DNA of 64,000 nucleotides from DASUPK01 sp963724665 (GCA_963724665.1 CAVRVH010000007.1:310001-374000); one strand, 5' to 3'. Positions 31,651 to 40,994 are shown, counted from the first letter of the stretch. Made by a program: numbers and translations. The notes: generated by a model from the letters alone, not told the origin.

Positions 31651-33009
31651 TTACTCGCCGGAGGCTCGAACTCCGTCTCGAGTTCGTCCTCCTCGCCCGT
31701 TGACCGAAAGATCGGCGAAGCGATCGGCGAGGGCGGCAGGTAGTCGCGCGCGAACGAGTACCCCGTCCTCGCGATCTTCGCGCTGGAGGTCACCAGCGAT
31801 CTCGTGAAGCTCAGAAAGACGCTCACCGGAGTCAAAGGGTACGAGTAACTCGACCTCCGTGAGTCGCTGCGCGATCGAGGCGGCGATTCGGGAGCGCAGC
31901 TCCTCGAGTCCCTCCCCCGTCTCGGCGGAGACGAGGGCCGCCTCGGGATGGCGCAAGCGCAGCTCCCGCCGCTCCTCTTCGTCAAGCAGGTCGACCTTGT
32001 TCATCACCAGAAGCCGGGGCGCACCGTCGGCCCCGATCTCCCCGAGCACGGCATCCGCCGCAGAGATCGAGTCCGCCCGCTCCTCCTCCGGCTCCGAGCC
32101 GTCGACGACATGCAGGATCAGGTCGGCGAGGACGGTCTCCTCGAGCGTCGCCTTGAACGCCTCCACGAGAGCATGCGGCAGCTTGCGGATGAAGCCGACC
32201 GTGTCCGTGAGCAGTATCCGGCGCCCTTCGTGCGTGAAGGCGCGGGTGGTCGGGTCCAGCGTGTGGAAGAGCCGCTCGCCGACGCCCACGCCGGCTCCCG
32301 TCAGGGCGTTGAGAAGCGTTGACTTGCCGGCGTTCGTGTATCCGGCGAGCGCCACCGTGGGCATCACCGCTCGCTCCCGCTCCGCTCGCATCACGGCCCG
32401 GTTGCGCTCGAGGCGCTCGAGGCGCCGGCGCAGTGAGGTGATGCGGTCGCGCGCCAGGCGGCGGTCGGTTTCGATCTGGGACTCACCAGGGCCCCTCGTG
32501 CCGATCCCGCCTCCGAGGCGCTCGAGGTGCGTCCAGAGCCCCCGCATACGGGCGAGGTTGTACTCCAGTTGCGCCAGCTCGACCTGAAGCTTGCCCTCGG
32601 CCGTGTGGGCGTGGTCGGCGAAGATGTCCAGGATCACCGCGGTCCGGTCGATCACCGGAACGCCCAGCGCCTGCTCCAAGTTGCGCTCCTGGCGCGGCAC
32701 GAGCTCGTCGTCGACGGCGACCAGGTTCGCGTCGTCAGCGGCGATCTGACGCTTCAACTCGGCGAGCTTTCCTCGGCCGAGGTAGCGGTCCGGATCGGGT
32801 GCGGTTCGAGCCTGGGTCATCTCCCCCGCCGTCGCCACCCCGGCGGTGCGCAGCAGCTCCTTCAGCTCGGCCAGCGGGTCGTCTCGATGCTCGTCATCGC
32901 GGATGACTCCGACTGCGATGGCGCGCTGGCGGGCGCGAGGATTGGCGATGCCGGCGGAGTCGTTTGCGAGATGACTCTCGGACTGCCGGCCGTTGCGGTT
33001 TCTCTGCAC
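31651..33009 (-). CDS. hflX: ribosome-dissociating GTPase HflX
   Basis: The 452-residue protein has an N-terminal HflX domain (PRQERNLEQALGVPVIDRTAVIL), a glycine-rich linker GGGIGTRGPGE, and a GTPase domain with G1 GYTNAGKSTLLNAL, G3 DTVGFI and G4 NKVD. It splits stalled 70S ribosomes. The last residues have a Gly/Arg tail. The start is GTG 33009, with a TAACAT box 7 nt upstream. Confidence 0.94.
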   Translation of the reverse strand: MQRNRNGRQSESHLANDSAGIANPRARQRAIAVGVIRDDEHRDDPLAELKELLRTAGVATAGEMTQARTAPDPDRYLGRGKLAELKRQIAADDANLVAVDDELVPRQERNLEQALGVPVIDRTAVILDIFADHAHTAEGKLQVELAQLEYNLARMRGLWTHLERLGGGIGTRGPGESQIETDRRLARDRITSLRRRLERLERNRAVMRAERERAVMPTVALAGYTNAGKSTLLNALTGAGVGVGERLFHTLDPTTRAFTHEGRRILLTDTVGFIRKLPHALVEAFKATLEETVLADLILHVVDGSEPEEERADSISAADAVLGEIGADGAPRLLVMNKVDLLDEEERRELRLRHPEAALVSAETGEGLEELRSRIAASIAQRLTEVELLVPFDSGERLSELHEIAGDLQREDREDGVLVRARLPAALADRFADLSVNGRGGRTRDGVRASGE

Positions 33010-33016
33010 TAACTGG

Positions 33017-33022
33017 ATGTTA
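33017..33022 (-). promoter_or_regulatory. -10 box, hflX
   Basis: TAACAT on the minus strand ends 7 nt before GTG 33009. Confidence 0.5.
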
Positions 33023-33030
33023 GGCGCCGC

Positions 33031-33891
33031 TCAGGGTGCCGCTGGCTGCTGCCGCGGAACCATCGGCAACAGAGCGGCGGCGCCGACGACCGCCACGAAG
33101 GCGAGCGAGCGGCCTATGACCGCAATGGCATCGGAGCCCATGGGGTCGCCGAAAACGACGATTCCTCCCGCGATCGAGCCCAGCGTTGCGGCTGCTGAAA
33201 AGGCGACGATGACGCCGACCGGCTCACCGATCTGAAGGCCGCGCCCCAGGGCGAGAAAGGCCCCCAGCCCGCCGAGGACCGCCGTCAGTGTCCACGGGCT
33301 GAGCAGCGCCACAGGATCGGCCGGGACGAGCTCCGCGAGCGCCTTGAGCGAGATGTCCGAGACACCGAGCAGGGTGCCCGCTGCGATCGCCATCAGCATC
33401 GACCCCTGAGCGAGGAGCCGTCCATTCGTCGCGGTCAGGATGAGCAGGCCGCCGATCGTCAGCATTCCAACCTGGAAGCCCAGCATCGTCACCGGGTCGA
33501 AGCCGATCTCGGATCGCGCGTGTCCGGCCGTGAGGGCCAGGAAGCCCAACCCCGCGGCGCAGAGGCCGATACCGGCCATCTCGCGCTTGCAGACCGCGAT
33601 CCCGAACCAGCGCCGCGCCGGAATGGCCAGCATGGCCAGGCCGCCCGCGATCACCGCCTGGACCAGCGACAGCGGCGCCATCGAGAGCGCCGCCACGTGC
33701 AGGCACCAGGCGAGGAAGGCGAGGCCGAAGCCGATCGCCCACCAGCGAGACCGAAACAGGGCCGAGGCACTGCGCAGCGGGCTGCGCATCGCGACATCGG
33801 GCGCATTGACGGCGCCGCGGTGTTTGCACAGCAGAGCCACGCCCGAGATCAGGGCGCAGCCCAATGCGAGTATCAGTCCGATTTCGTTCAT
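33031..33891 (-). CDS. DMT/EamA-like membrane transporter
   Basis: The 286-residue protein has about nine hydrophobic helices, including a C-terminal half repeating the N-terminal half plan as in DMT transporters (FRSRWWAIGFGLAFLAWCLHVAAL at residues 46-69; GLQIGEPVGVIVAFSAAATLG near 220). The substrate is unknown; some relatives are grouped with NIPA-type Mg2+ transporters. The start ATG 33891 lacks a close -10 box. The 125-bp gap upstream to dapL holds nothing else that I can identify. Confidence 0.75.
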   Translation of the reverse strand: MNEIGLILALGCALISGVALLCKHRGAVNAPDVAMRSPLRSASALFRSRWWAIGFGLAFLAWCLHVAALSMAPLSLVQAVIAGGLAMLAIPARRWFGIAVCKREMAGIGLCAAGLGFLALTAGHARSEIGFDPVTMLGFQVGMLTIGGLLILTATNGRLLAQGSMLMAIAAGTLLGVSDISLKALAELVPADPVALLSPWTLTAVLGGLGAFLALGRGLQIGEPVGVIVAFSAAATLGSIAGGIVVFGDPMGSDAIAVIGRSLAFVAVVGAAALLPMVPRQQPAAP

Positions 33892-34016
33892 CTAGTGGTC
33901 GGTCGGCGTGACAGGGTCGCTGCTTTAGGTGAGGCGCCGATAAAGGCCGATTCGCCCCCGCGCTTGAGAACCCCGCCTACCCCAAACTACGCGTTGTAGG
34001 CGTGGAACGCGCCGGT

Positions 34017-35210
34017 TCAGGGGGTGAGATGAGCTCTCAGGCGCTGGACGGCTTCGCGCAGAAGCTCGTCCGGGGTGGTGAGAGAGATCCGGAAGAAGCC
34101 CTCGCCGCTCGGCCCGTACATCGATCCAGGCGAGACGACGACCGCAGCGTCCTCCAGCACCAGCTCGGCGAACGACGCCGAGCTATGTCCATCCGGGACG
34201 GGCGCCCAGATGTAGATCGTGCCCTTCGGCGCCTCGACCTCGACGCCGATGTCCCGAAGCGCCTCTACGACCAGGTCCCGGCGGCGCTCGTAGATCTGGC
34301 ACATCTGCTCGACCTCCTTGCGCGGACCCCGCAGCGCGGCTGCGCCGGCGAGCTGCACCGCCTCGAAGAGGCCGGAGTCGACGTTGGTCTTGAGGCGCCA
34401 GTAGGTCTTGATCGCCTCGGCGTTGCCGAGGATCGCCGCGCACCGCCAGCCGGTCATGTTGTAGCCCTTGGACAGGGAGAAGACCTCGACCCCCACCTCC
34501 TTGGCGCCGGGCGTCGCCAGGAAGCTCGGCGCCACGTAGCCGTCGTAGGTCGTCTCCGAGTACGCGTTGTCGTGCACGACCAGGATCTCGTTGTCTCGGG
34601 CCAGCTCGACCACCCGCTCGAAGAACCCGTCCGGGACGATCGCGCCGGTCGGGTTGTTCGGGTAGTTGATGAAGAGCAGCCGCGCCGCCTCCAGCTTCTC
34701 GGCCGGTATGGCGTCGAGGTCGGGGGCGAAGCCGAGGTTCGGGCGGAGCGGGAGCAGATACGCCTCGGCGCCGGCCAGCACCGGGCCTCCGGTGTAGACC
34801 GGGTAACCCGGGTCCGCGGACAGGGCGACGTCGCCCGGGTCGAGGAACGCGAAGCAGAGGTTGTAGATGCACTCCTTGGCCCCGATCGCGGGAATGACTT
34901 CGTTGACCGGGTCGATCTGGACACCGAAGCGCTGCAGATAGAAGTCAGAGAACGCCTCCCGGAACTCGGGGCGTCCGCGGTTGCTCGGATACTTCTGCGC
35001 GGAGGGGTCGCCCACTGCCTCGCGCATCGCCTCGACGACGTAGCGGAAGGTGGGCGTGTCCGGGTCGCCGATGCCGAGGCTGATCACGTCGATCCCCTCG
35101 TCCAGCTTCGCCTCGATGCGCCGCTCGAGCTCGGCGAACATGTACGGCGGAATGGCCTCCAGGCGCTCGGAGGGCGCCGCCAGCCCTTTCTTCTTCACGG
35201 GTGCTGCCAT
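34017..35210 (-). CDS. dapL: LL-diaminopimelate aminotransferase (DapL-type)
   Basis: The 397-residue PLP fold-type I enzyme has DPDTPTFRYVVEAM, NYPNNPTGA, the Asp/Tyr pair VHDNAYSE and the PLP-lysine SLSKGYNMTGWR near residue 240. Its position next to dapF, miaA and miaB supports conversion of tetrahydrodipicolinate directly to LL-diaminopimelate. Other class I aminotransferases (aspartate, N-succinyl-DAP) are possible from sequence alone. A TACCCT box lies 10 nt before ATG 35210. Confidence 0.75.
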   Translation of the reverse strand: MAAPVKKKGLAAPSERLEAIPPYMFAELERRIEAKLDEGIDVISLGIGDPDTPTFRYVVEAMREAVGDPSAQKYPSNRGRPEFREAFSDFYLQRFGVQIDPVNEVIPAIGAKECIYNLCFAFLDPGDVALSADPGYPVYTGGPVLAGAEAYLLPLRPNLGFAPDLDAIPAEKLEAARLLFINYPNNPTGAIVPDGFFERVVELARDNEILVVHDNAYSETTYDGYVAPSFLATPGAKEVGVEVFSLSKGYNMTGWRCAAILGNAEAIKTYWRLKTNVDSGLFEAVQLAGAAALRGPRKEVEQMCQIYERRRDLVVEALRDIGVEVEAPKGTIYIWAPVPDGHSSASFAELVLEDAAVVVSPGSMYGPSGEGFFRISLTTPDELLREAVQRLRAHLTP

Positions 35211-35248
35211 CGGATCCGGAAGGGTAGGGGGGCGGAAGGGCCCTTCGC

Positions 35249-36091
35249 CTAGTCGAGGGCGTCGAGCGCGCGCAGAAACTCAGGCGAGAGCTCGCCGGCG
35301 AAGACGGGCTCCGCCCAGCCGGTGAGTCGAACGGACAGCCCCTCGCCGATCTCCACGCGGAGCTCCCCGCCGTCCAGCTCGACCGTCAGCTCGCTAGGTG
35401 CGCCGGCCAGTTGGGCCGCAACCGCGGCGCCCGACGCGCCGGTTCCGGAGGAGAGGGTCTCCCCCACGCCGCGCTCGAAGATCCGCGCCCGGACGCGGTC
35501 GCCATCGGCCCGGAAGAAGCTCACGTTGGTCCGGTTCGGGAACAGCTCGCTGTTCTCGATCTCCGGCCCGATCGCTGACAGGTCGAGGGACTCGAGCTCC
35601 TCTCCGACCGCGATCGCGCACTGCGGGTTGCCGATCGAGACGTGCTGGAAGGACCAGGTCCGCCCCCCGGCCACGAGCTCGCCCCGCCCGTCCTCGCTCC
35701 CTGCCGGGAAGTCTGCGGAGGCCGTGCTCGCGCTGCCCATCTCCAGCGTGCATTCCCGATCGGAGCGGATCGTGGGTGTGATCGGACCCGCCTTGGTCAG
35801 GATCGTGAACTCGTCCGCGTCAGTCCATCCCGACCGGCGCAGGTACATCACCGCCTCCCTGGCGCCGTTTCCCGAGAGCTCGGCCTCGGATCCGTCGGGA
35901 TTGAAGATCCGCAGCTCGGCGACGATCTCCGGGTCCTCGACCGGAGCCAGCAGCAGGATCCCATCGGACCCGACTCCGAAGTGCGGGGCGCAGATCCGCA
36001 TGATGCGCGCCGGCGTGAGCTCCCAGGGAAGCGCCGCAGCCTCCACGATCAGATAGTCGTTGCCGAGGGCCTGCCACTTCTCGAATCTCAT
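35249..36091 (-). CDS. dapF: DapF-like diaminopimelate epimerase, catalytic Cys to Ser
   Basis: The 280-residue two-lobed protein has the DapF framework: FEKWQALGNDYLIVEA, GVGSDGILLL, IFNPDGSEAE, HVSIGNPQCAI and FERGVGET. The two catalytic thiols are missing: the Cys before GNGAR is Ser (ELSGNGARE, codon TCG) and the Cys before the second Gly loop is Ser (ETLSSGTGASG, codon TCC). The family converts LL- to meso-diaminopimelate by two-base chemistry. It overlaps miaA by 4 bp, in the order miaB-miaA-dapF-dapL. Confidence 0.85.
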   Translation of the reverse strand: MRFEKWQALGNDYLIVEAAALPWELTPARIMRICAPHFGVGSDGILLLAPVEDPEIVAELRIFNPDGSEAELSGNGAREAVMYLRRSGWTDADEFTILTKAGPITPTIRSDRECTLEMGSASTASADFPAGSEDGRGELVAGGRTWSFQHVSIGNPQCAIAVGEELESLDLSAIGPEIENSELFPNRTNVSFFRADGDRVRARIFERGVGETLSSGTGASGAAVAAQLAGAPSELTVELDGGELRVEIGEGLSVRLTGWAEPVFAGELSPEFLRALDALD

Positions 36092-37002
36092 TCCGAGCCG
36101 AGCCTGTCCGCGATCTCCGCCGCCACGTCGCCATCATCCCGGTCCGTTCGGTCGATCAGCTCGACCCCTTCCATCCGCCGCATCCAGGTAAGCTGGCGTC
36201 TGGCGTAGGAGCGGTGGGCGACCTTGATCGACTCGATCGTCTCGGCCGACGGCGCGCCGTCGATGTCGGAGACCAGCTGCTCGAAACCGAGCGCCGCACG
36301 AGCCGTACGCGACGGACCCGCCTCGAGCGCCGCTCGCGCCTCCTCGGCTGCTCCGCCGGCGATCATCTCGTCGACGCGGGCGTCGATTCGCTCCGCCAGG
36401 CGCTCGCGGTCCATCGAAAGGCCGATCAACAGGGCGGGCTGACGAAGCTCCGCCGTCCACATCCCCTCGGCGCCCGCCGCCGCCTCGATACCCGCTCGAG
36501 CCAGCTCGGTGAGCCGCGCGATCCGCTTGCGGTCGTTCGGGTCGACGTTCGCCGCCAGATCAGGGTCGAGCTCGGCGTGGAGTGCCTCGGGACCTCGCTC
36601 GGCGAGCTCGCTCTCCACCTCATGGCGGAGCTCGTGCGGCACAGGTGGCCTCAGGTCGAGCTCCGCGAGCGCGGCTCGCAGATACAGGCCGGTCCCTCCG
36701 ACCACGATTGGCCGCCGGCCCTCGGCCAGCAGAGAATCGATCTCGCCATGTGCGGCCTCGGCATAGCGGCCGGCGCTGAACTCCTCCCCGGGCTCGACGA
36801 ACGACAGCAGTCTGTGTTCGAGCTTTTTGCGTTCCTCTCCCGTCGCGGCGCCGCTCAGAGTCTCCAGCCCGCGATAGACCTGGATCGAGTCGCAGTTGAC
36901 CGCGACGGGGTCCTCGCCGCGCTCCCGAAGGCGCTCGGCGATCGCGATCGCGACTCCGGTCTTTCCGACGGCGGTGGGGCCGAAAAGGGCGAGGATCCTC
37001 AA
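36088..37002 (-). CDS. miaA: tRNA dimethylallyltransferase
   Basis: The 304-residue enzyme transfers an isopentenyl group to A37 of tRNAs reading UNN codons. It has the P-loop FGPTAVGKTGVAIAIA, the DSIQVYRGLE segment, and VVGGTGLYLRAAL near residue 100. It overlaps miaB (4 bp) and dapF (4 bp), so all three are one transcription unit. The miaB gene product acts on the same modified base. Confidence 0.95.
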   Translation of the reverse strand: MRILALFGPTAVGKTGVAIAIAERLRERGEDPVAVNCDSIQVYRGLETLSGAATGEERKKLEHRLLSFVEPGEEFSAGRYAEAAHGEIDSLLAEGRRPIVVGGTGLYLRAALAELDLRPPVPHELRHEVESELAERGPEALHAELDPDLAANVDPNDRKRIARLTELARAGIEAAAGAEGMWTAELRQPALLIGLSMDRERLAERIDARVDEMIAGGAAEEARAALEAGPSRTARAALGFEQLVSDIDGAPSAETIESIKVAHRSYARRQLTWMRRMEGVELIDRTDRDDGDVAAEIADRLGSE

Positions 37003-38321
37003 GCCGCGCGGCTGAGCAGGCGCTCCTGCCCGGAGAGCGTCGTCGAGGTCGCGCCCGTGATCTCCACCTCGACCAGCTCGCCGGGAGCGGCGGTGCCGTC
37101 GAAGTTGACGGTCTTGCTGTGACGGGTCCGGCCTCGGAGCCGCGACGCGTCGGTGCGGCTCGGCCCCTCGACCAGCACCTCCATGGTGCGACCGACGAAG
37201 CGCTCTGCCCGCTCGCGGGCGCGGCGCTGGACGAGGTCCACCAACCGCTGCATGCGCTCTCGCTTGGTCGAGTGCGACAGCTGATCCTCGAAGTCGGCGG
37301 CCTCAGTCCCCCGCCGCGGGGAGAAGATGAAGGTGAAGGCGCCGTCGTAGCCCACCTCGTCGACCACCTCGAGCGTCTGCTCGAAGTCCGCCTCCGTCTC
37401 GCCCGGGAAGCCGACGATGATGTCGGTGGTGATCGCGCAGTCGGGGACGTGCTCGCGGATCAGCGCAACGCGGTCCATGTACCGCTCGCGGCTGTAGGTG
37501 CGGCGCATCCGCTTCAGCACCGGCGTGGAACCTGACTGGAGCGGCAGGTGGATGTGCTCACAGAGGGCACCGAGCTCGGCGTGCGCGCGGATCACGTCCT
37601 CCTTCATGTCCTTGGGATGCGGGCTGGTGTATCTGATGCGGTCCACTCCGGGGACCGCATCGACGCGCGCGAGCAGCTCCGAGAAGGCGATCCGGCTTCC
37701 CTTGGGCAGATCGCGCCCGTAGCTGTTCACGTTCTGCCCGAGCAGCGTGATCTCGTTGACGCCGTCGCCTGCGAGGCGCTCGATCTCGGCGATCAGCTCA
37801 CCGGGATCGCGGCTCGCCTCGCGTCCCCTCACCGACGGAACGATGCAGTACGAGCAGACGCAGTTGCAGCCCTGCGAGATCTGCACCCAGGCCTGGAACT
37901 CCCGGGCGCGCTTCATCGGCAGGTGACCGGAGACGTCCTCGAACTCGAAGTACCCCTGGGCCGTGAGCGAATCCGAGGTCAGGAACTCCGCCAGCCGGTG
38001 GATCTGTCCCGGCCCGAAGGCGACGTCAACGAACGGAAAGCGCCGGAAGACCTCGTCCTTGACCGACTGCGCCCAACACCCGCCCACGCCGACCACTCGC
38101 GAGGGATCCTCGGACTTGAGCCGCTTCGCCTCCCCCAGGTGGGCGATGAAGCGGTTGTCGGCCGACTCCCTGATCGAGCAGGTGTTGAAGAGGATCAGGT
38201 CGGCCCCGTCCCGATCCGGCGACTCCGTGTATCCGAGCGAGTCCAGCATGCCCTTCATGCGCTCGGAGTCGTGCTCGTTCATCTGACAGCCGAACGTGGT
38301 GACGTGGTAGCGGCGCTCCAT
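36999..38321 (-). CDS. miaB: tRNA methylthiotransferase MiaB
   Basis: The 440-residue radical-SAM enzyme adds methylthio to i6A37. The N-terminal cluster-binding cysteines are in FGCQMNEHDSE, FNTCSIRES and VGGCWAQ; the radical-SAM CxxxCxxC is GCNCVCSYCIVP near residue 155; a TRAM domain is at the end (LRGRTRHSKTVNFDG). ATG 38321 is chosen rather than TTG 38330 because TACATT ends 7 nt before it and the TTG lies within the -10 region. Confidence 0.95.
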   Translation of the reverse strand: MERRYHVTTFGCQMNEHDSERMKGMLDSLGYTESPDRDGADLILFNTCSIRESADNRFIAHLGEAKRLKSEDPSRVVGVGGCWAQSVKDEVFRRFPFVDVAFGPGQIHRLAEFLTSDSLTAQGYFEFEDVSGHLPMKRAREFQAWVQISQGCNCVCSYCIVPSVRGREASRDPGELIAEIERLAGDGVNEITLLGQNVNSYGRDLPKGSRIAFSELLARVDAVPGVDRIRYTSPHPKDMKEDVIRAHAELGALCEHIHLPLQSGSTPVLKRMRRTYSRERYMDRVALIREHVPDCAITTDIIVGFPGETEADFEQTLEVVDEVGYDGAFTFIFSPRRGTEAADFEDQLSHSTKRERMQRLVDLVQRRARERAERFVGRTMEVLVEGPSRTDASRLRGRTRHSKTVNFDGTAAPGELVEVEITGATSTTLSGQERLLSRAA

Positions 38322-38328
38322 CGCGGTC

Positions 38329-38334
38329 AATGTA
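38329..38334 (-). promoter_or_regulatory. -10 box of miaB-miaA-dapF operon
   Basis: TACATT on the minus strand ends 7 nt before ATG 38321. It decides the start, since the alternative TTG 38330 overlaps the box. Confidence 0.55.
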
Positions 38335-38346
38335 GCGACGGCTGGA

Positions 38347-38619
38347 CTACTTGGAGGGCGAATTGACGATCTGCTGAATTCGGCTGTGAGAGAGGCCGAG
38401 GGTCCGCCCCACCTCGCGGTAGCTCGCCCCCGCTGCCACCGATTGCCGGATCAGCCTGTCCCTGACCAGGCGGATGCGTGTGATCTCCTCATCGATGCCG
38501 CGCATCGCCCGCCGGTACTCGAGACCGACCTTGACCCGGTCGACCCAAACCCTGCTGCGCGCGTGCTCGAAGTCGGAATGGGCCTTCCGGAGGCGCTCCG
38601 CCTCCATCTCGACGATCAT
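38347..38619 (-). CDS. small helix-turn-helix protein
   Basis: The 90-residue protein has a charged helical N-terminus (possible coiled coil, residues 1-60) and a C-terminal sigma-like HTH, AAGASYREVGRTLGLSHSRIQQIV. It is probably a DNA-binding regulator of unknown target. ATG 38619 has a TATACA box 6 nt upstream. It lies 12 bp before the miaB promoter and 44 bp after the cupredoxin stop. Confidence 0.7.
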   Translation of the reverse strand: MIVEMEAERLRKAHSDFEHARSRVWVDRVKVGLEYRRAMRGIDEEITRIRLVRDRLIRQSVAAGASYREVGRTLGLSHSRIQQIVNSPSK

Positions 38620-38625
38620 GCGGTC

Positions 38626-38631
38626 TGTATA
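38626..38631 (-). promoter_or_regulatory. -10 box, small HTH gene
   Basis: TATACA on the minus strand ends 6 nt before ATG 38619. It is near the TATAAT consensus though the last base is A. Confidence 0.45.
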
Positions 38632-38663
38632 GCACCCACAACAGCGGCTATACAGGCACCGTC

Positions 38664-39248
38664 CTAGGGGTTGTTGCCCTTGGGCCCGACGTTGGTGTTG
38701 CTCTGCAGGACCGTCAGATCTCCCTGCATCCCGGCCTGGCGGTGACCCGGGACCGTGCAGTAGAAGACGTACTTGCCGGGAGCCAGGTTATTCAGCGTGA
38801 CGGTCTGCTTGCCGTTCGTGAACGGCTGGACCTGCCCGAGCACGTTCCCGTTCGAGGTGGCCACGGCGATGCTGTGCGGGACCTGCGAGGTGTTGTCATA
38901 GGTGATCGCGACGTTGCCCGGCTTCGCCTGCAGCCCGTTGGGCTGGTAGACGAGGCTGCCGTCCGACGGCGAGGAGACATCGAGCGACGTCACCGGACCG
39001 CTCGCTGTGGTCGAGCTGGTTCCCTCTTCCTTGGCGAGCTGGTCGTTCCGCTTGTTCTGCTCGTCCACGGACTTGACGATCGCGAAGGCCATCGTCGTCC
39101 CGACGATGACTACGAACAACGCAATCACACCGAGCAGGACTCCTCGGTTCGGCGGGAACGAGTCGCTCCCGCGGATGCCGATGAAGGAGATCACCACGGC
39201 GGTGAGGACCAGCAAACCGCCGATCACGAAGAAGAAATTCCCATCCAT
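38664..39248 (-). CDS. membrane-anchored cupredoxin
   Basis: The 194-residue protein has two N-terminal transmembrane helices (about residues 5-24 and 36-58), a Thr/Ser linker and a plastocyanin-like domain. Type 1 copper ligands are visible: His in SQVPHSIAV, then Cys, His and Met in FYCTVPGHRQAGM. It likely carries electrons at the outer face of the membrane. No cytochrome oxidase genes are in the window. A TAGGAT box (39258-39263) lies 9 nt before the start. Confidence 0.88.
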   Translation of the reverse strand: MDGNFFFVIGGLLVLTAVVISFIGIRGSDSFPPNRGVLLGVIALFVVIVGTTMAFAIVKSVDEQNKRNDQLAKEEGTSSTTASGPVTSLDVSSPSDGSLVYQPNGLQAKPGNVAITYDNTSQVPHSIAVATSNGNVLGQVQPFTNGKQTVTLNNLAPGKYVFYCTVPGHRQAGMQGDLTVLQSNTNVGPKGNNP

Positions 39249-39274
39249 TCGGCGCGGATCCTACCCCTAGCGCG

Positions 39275-39742
39275 TCACGCCGCGTCGGAGAGCCGCTCCG
39301 CCGTCCGCACGACCTCGTAGGCGAGCTCGAGGGGATAGCCGCGCCGCACCAGCAGTCCCAGCGCCCGATCGCGCTCACACTCGGAATCGCAGCGCATGCC
39401 GCGGTCGTCCAGCAGCGCTACGGCTCGGTCGAACTGGGCCTCGGAGTCCTCACCCGCGAGCGCCGCCTCGATATGGCCTCGGTCCACGCCACGGCCCTCC
39501 AGGGCGGTGGAGATCCGATCCGGGCCCCAACCCGCGAGCGTCCGCTTGTCCTCCGCGTAGCGGTGCGCGAAGCTCGCGTCGTCGATCGCACCCGCCTCCA
39601 CCAGCAGGGCGATCACCTCCTCGATCTCGCCCTCGCCAACCTCGCGCTCGGCGAGCCAGGCGCGCAGCTCCGACTCGGTGCGCTCCTTGTAGCTCAGAGC
39701 GCGAAGCGCAAGCTCATAGGGATCTTGAGACGGCTTCGCCAT
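39275..39742 (-). CDS. recX: RecA regulator RecX
   Basis: The 155-residue helical-repeat protein has the RecX pattern ALRALSYKERTESELRAWLAERE, FAHRYAEDKRTLAGWGPDRI and LLVRRGYPLELAYEVVR. It binds RecA filaments and limits recombinase activity. It follows recA on the same strand after 82 bp without an obvious terminator, as in many Actinobacteria. Confidence 0.93.
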   Translation of the reverse strand: MAKPSQDPYELALRALSYKERTESELRAWLAEREVGEGEIEEVIALLVEAGAIDDASFAHRYAEDKRTLAGWGPDRISTALEGRGVDRGHIEAALAGEDSEAQFDRAVALLDDRGMRCDSECERDRALGLLVRRGYPLELAYEVVRTAERLSDAA

Positions 39743-39824
39743 CAGTCGGGAGCGTCTGCGGCCGCCCTACACAAGTCGCTTCGGGCTTCGCCCTTCGCTC
39801 CTGAGTGCAGCGGCCTTGCGCTCC

Positions 39825-40994
39825 CTACGCAGCCTTCTTCTCAGGCTTCTTCGCCTCGGGCTTCTTCGCGTCCGGCTTGTCGGCCCCGTCCTTCGCCTCG
39901 GGGACCGCCTTCACCGGCGCGGCCTCGTCGGCCTCGGGCTTCGCCTCGCCGTCCGCCCCCAACCCGAGCTTGGCGTAGAGCTTGCCCTCGATCTCCGCGC
40001 CCAGCTCAGGGTTGTCGCGCAGGAACTCCTTCGTGTTGTTGCGCCCCTGGCCAAGCCGCGTCTCGCCGTAGGAGAAGAAGGAGCCCGACTTCTGGATCAG
40101 GTCGTGCTCCAGCGCCATATCGAGCAGGCCGCCCTCCTTCGAGATCCCGACGCCGTACTCGATGTCGAACTCGGCCTGACGGAACGGCGGCGCCACCTTG
40201 TTCTTGACCACCTTGACGCGGACCCGGTTGCCGACCGCCTCGGTGCCCTCCTTGAGGGTCTCGATCCGGCGGATGTCGAGCCGCTGCGAGGAATAGAACT
40301 TGAGCGCCCGGCCGCCCGGCTGAGTCTCGGGCGAGCCGAACATGACGCCGATCTTCTCGCGGATCTGGTTGGTGAACAGGCAGATCGTGTTGGCGCGGCT
40401 CAGGTTGCCAGCCAGCTTGCGCAGCGCCTGCGACATCAGCCGAGCCTGGAGGCCGACATGCTGATCGCCCATCTGGCCCTCGAGCTCCACCCGCGGGGTG
40501 AGCGCCGCGACGGAGTCCACGGCGACGACGTCGACCGCGCCTGAGCGCACCAGCACGTCGACGATCTCGAGCGCCTGCTCGCCATAGTCGGGCTGGGAGA
40601 TCATCAGCTCGTCGGTGTTGACGCCGATCTTCCGCGCGTAGACCGGGTCCAGCGCGTGCTCGGTGTCGACGAATGCACAGACCCCTCCGCGCGCCTGGGC
40701 CTCGGCGATGATGTGGTAGACGAGCGTCGTCTTACCGGACGACTCCGGTCCGAAGATCTCGACGATGCGGCCCCGCGGCACCCCGCCGACGCCGAGGGCA
40801 ATGTCGAGCGGCAGCGCGCCGGTGGAGATCGACTCCACGTTGAGCGCGCCCATGTCGCCCAGCTTCATCAGGGCGCCCTGGCCGAACTCCTTCTCGATCT
40901 GCGTGACGGCCGCGTTCAGCGCCTGGTCACGCGCCTTCGCCTCTTTCTCGCCGGCATCTCTCAAGTTGGGCTTCTGCTCTGCCATCTCACTCAC
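39825..40994 (-). CDS. recA: recombinase RecA
   Basis: The 389-residue recombinase has Walker A GPESSGKTTLVYHI near residue 75, VDTEHALDPVYARKIGVN, VAVDSVAALTPR and NQIREKIGVMFGSPE (loop L1/L2 region). The C-terminus is an Ala/Lys/Pro-rich tail typical of actinobacterial RecA. The start overlaps the thpR stop by 4 bp, so recA is probably transcribed from the thpR promoter. No LexA box was seen at that promoter or in the thpR-recA junction. Confidence 0.97.
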   Translation of the reverse strand: MSEMAEQKPNLRDAGEKEAKARDQALNAAVTQIEKEFGQGALMKLGDMGALNVESISTGALPLDIALGVGGVPRGRIVEIFGPESSGKTTLVYHIIAEAQARGGVCAFVDTEHALDPVYARKIGVNTDELMISQPDYGEQALEIVDVLVRSGAVDVVAVDSVAALTPRVELEGQMGDQHVGLQARLMSQALRKLAGNLSRANTICLFTNQIREKIGVMFGSPETQPGGRALKFYSSQRLDIRRIETLKEGTEAVGNRVRVKVVKNKVAPPFRQAEFDIEYGVGISKEGGLLDMALEHDLIQKSGSFFSYGETRLGQGRNNTKEFLRDNPELGAEIEGKLYAKLGLGADGEAKPEADEAAPVKAVPEAKDGADKPDAKKPEAKKPEKKAA

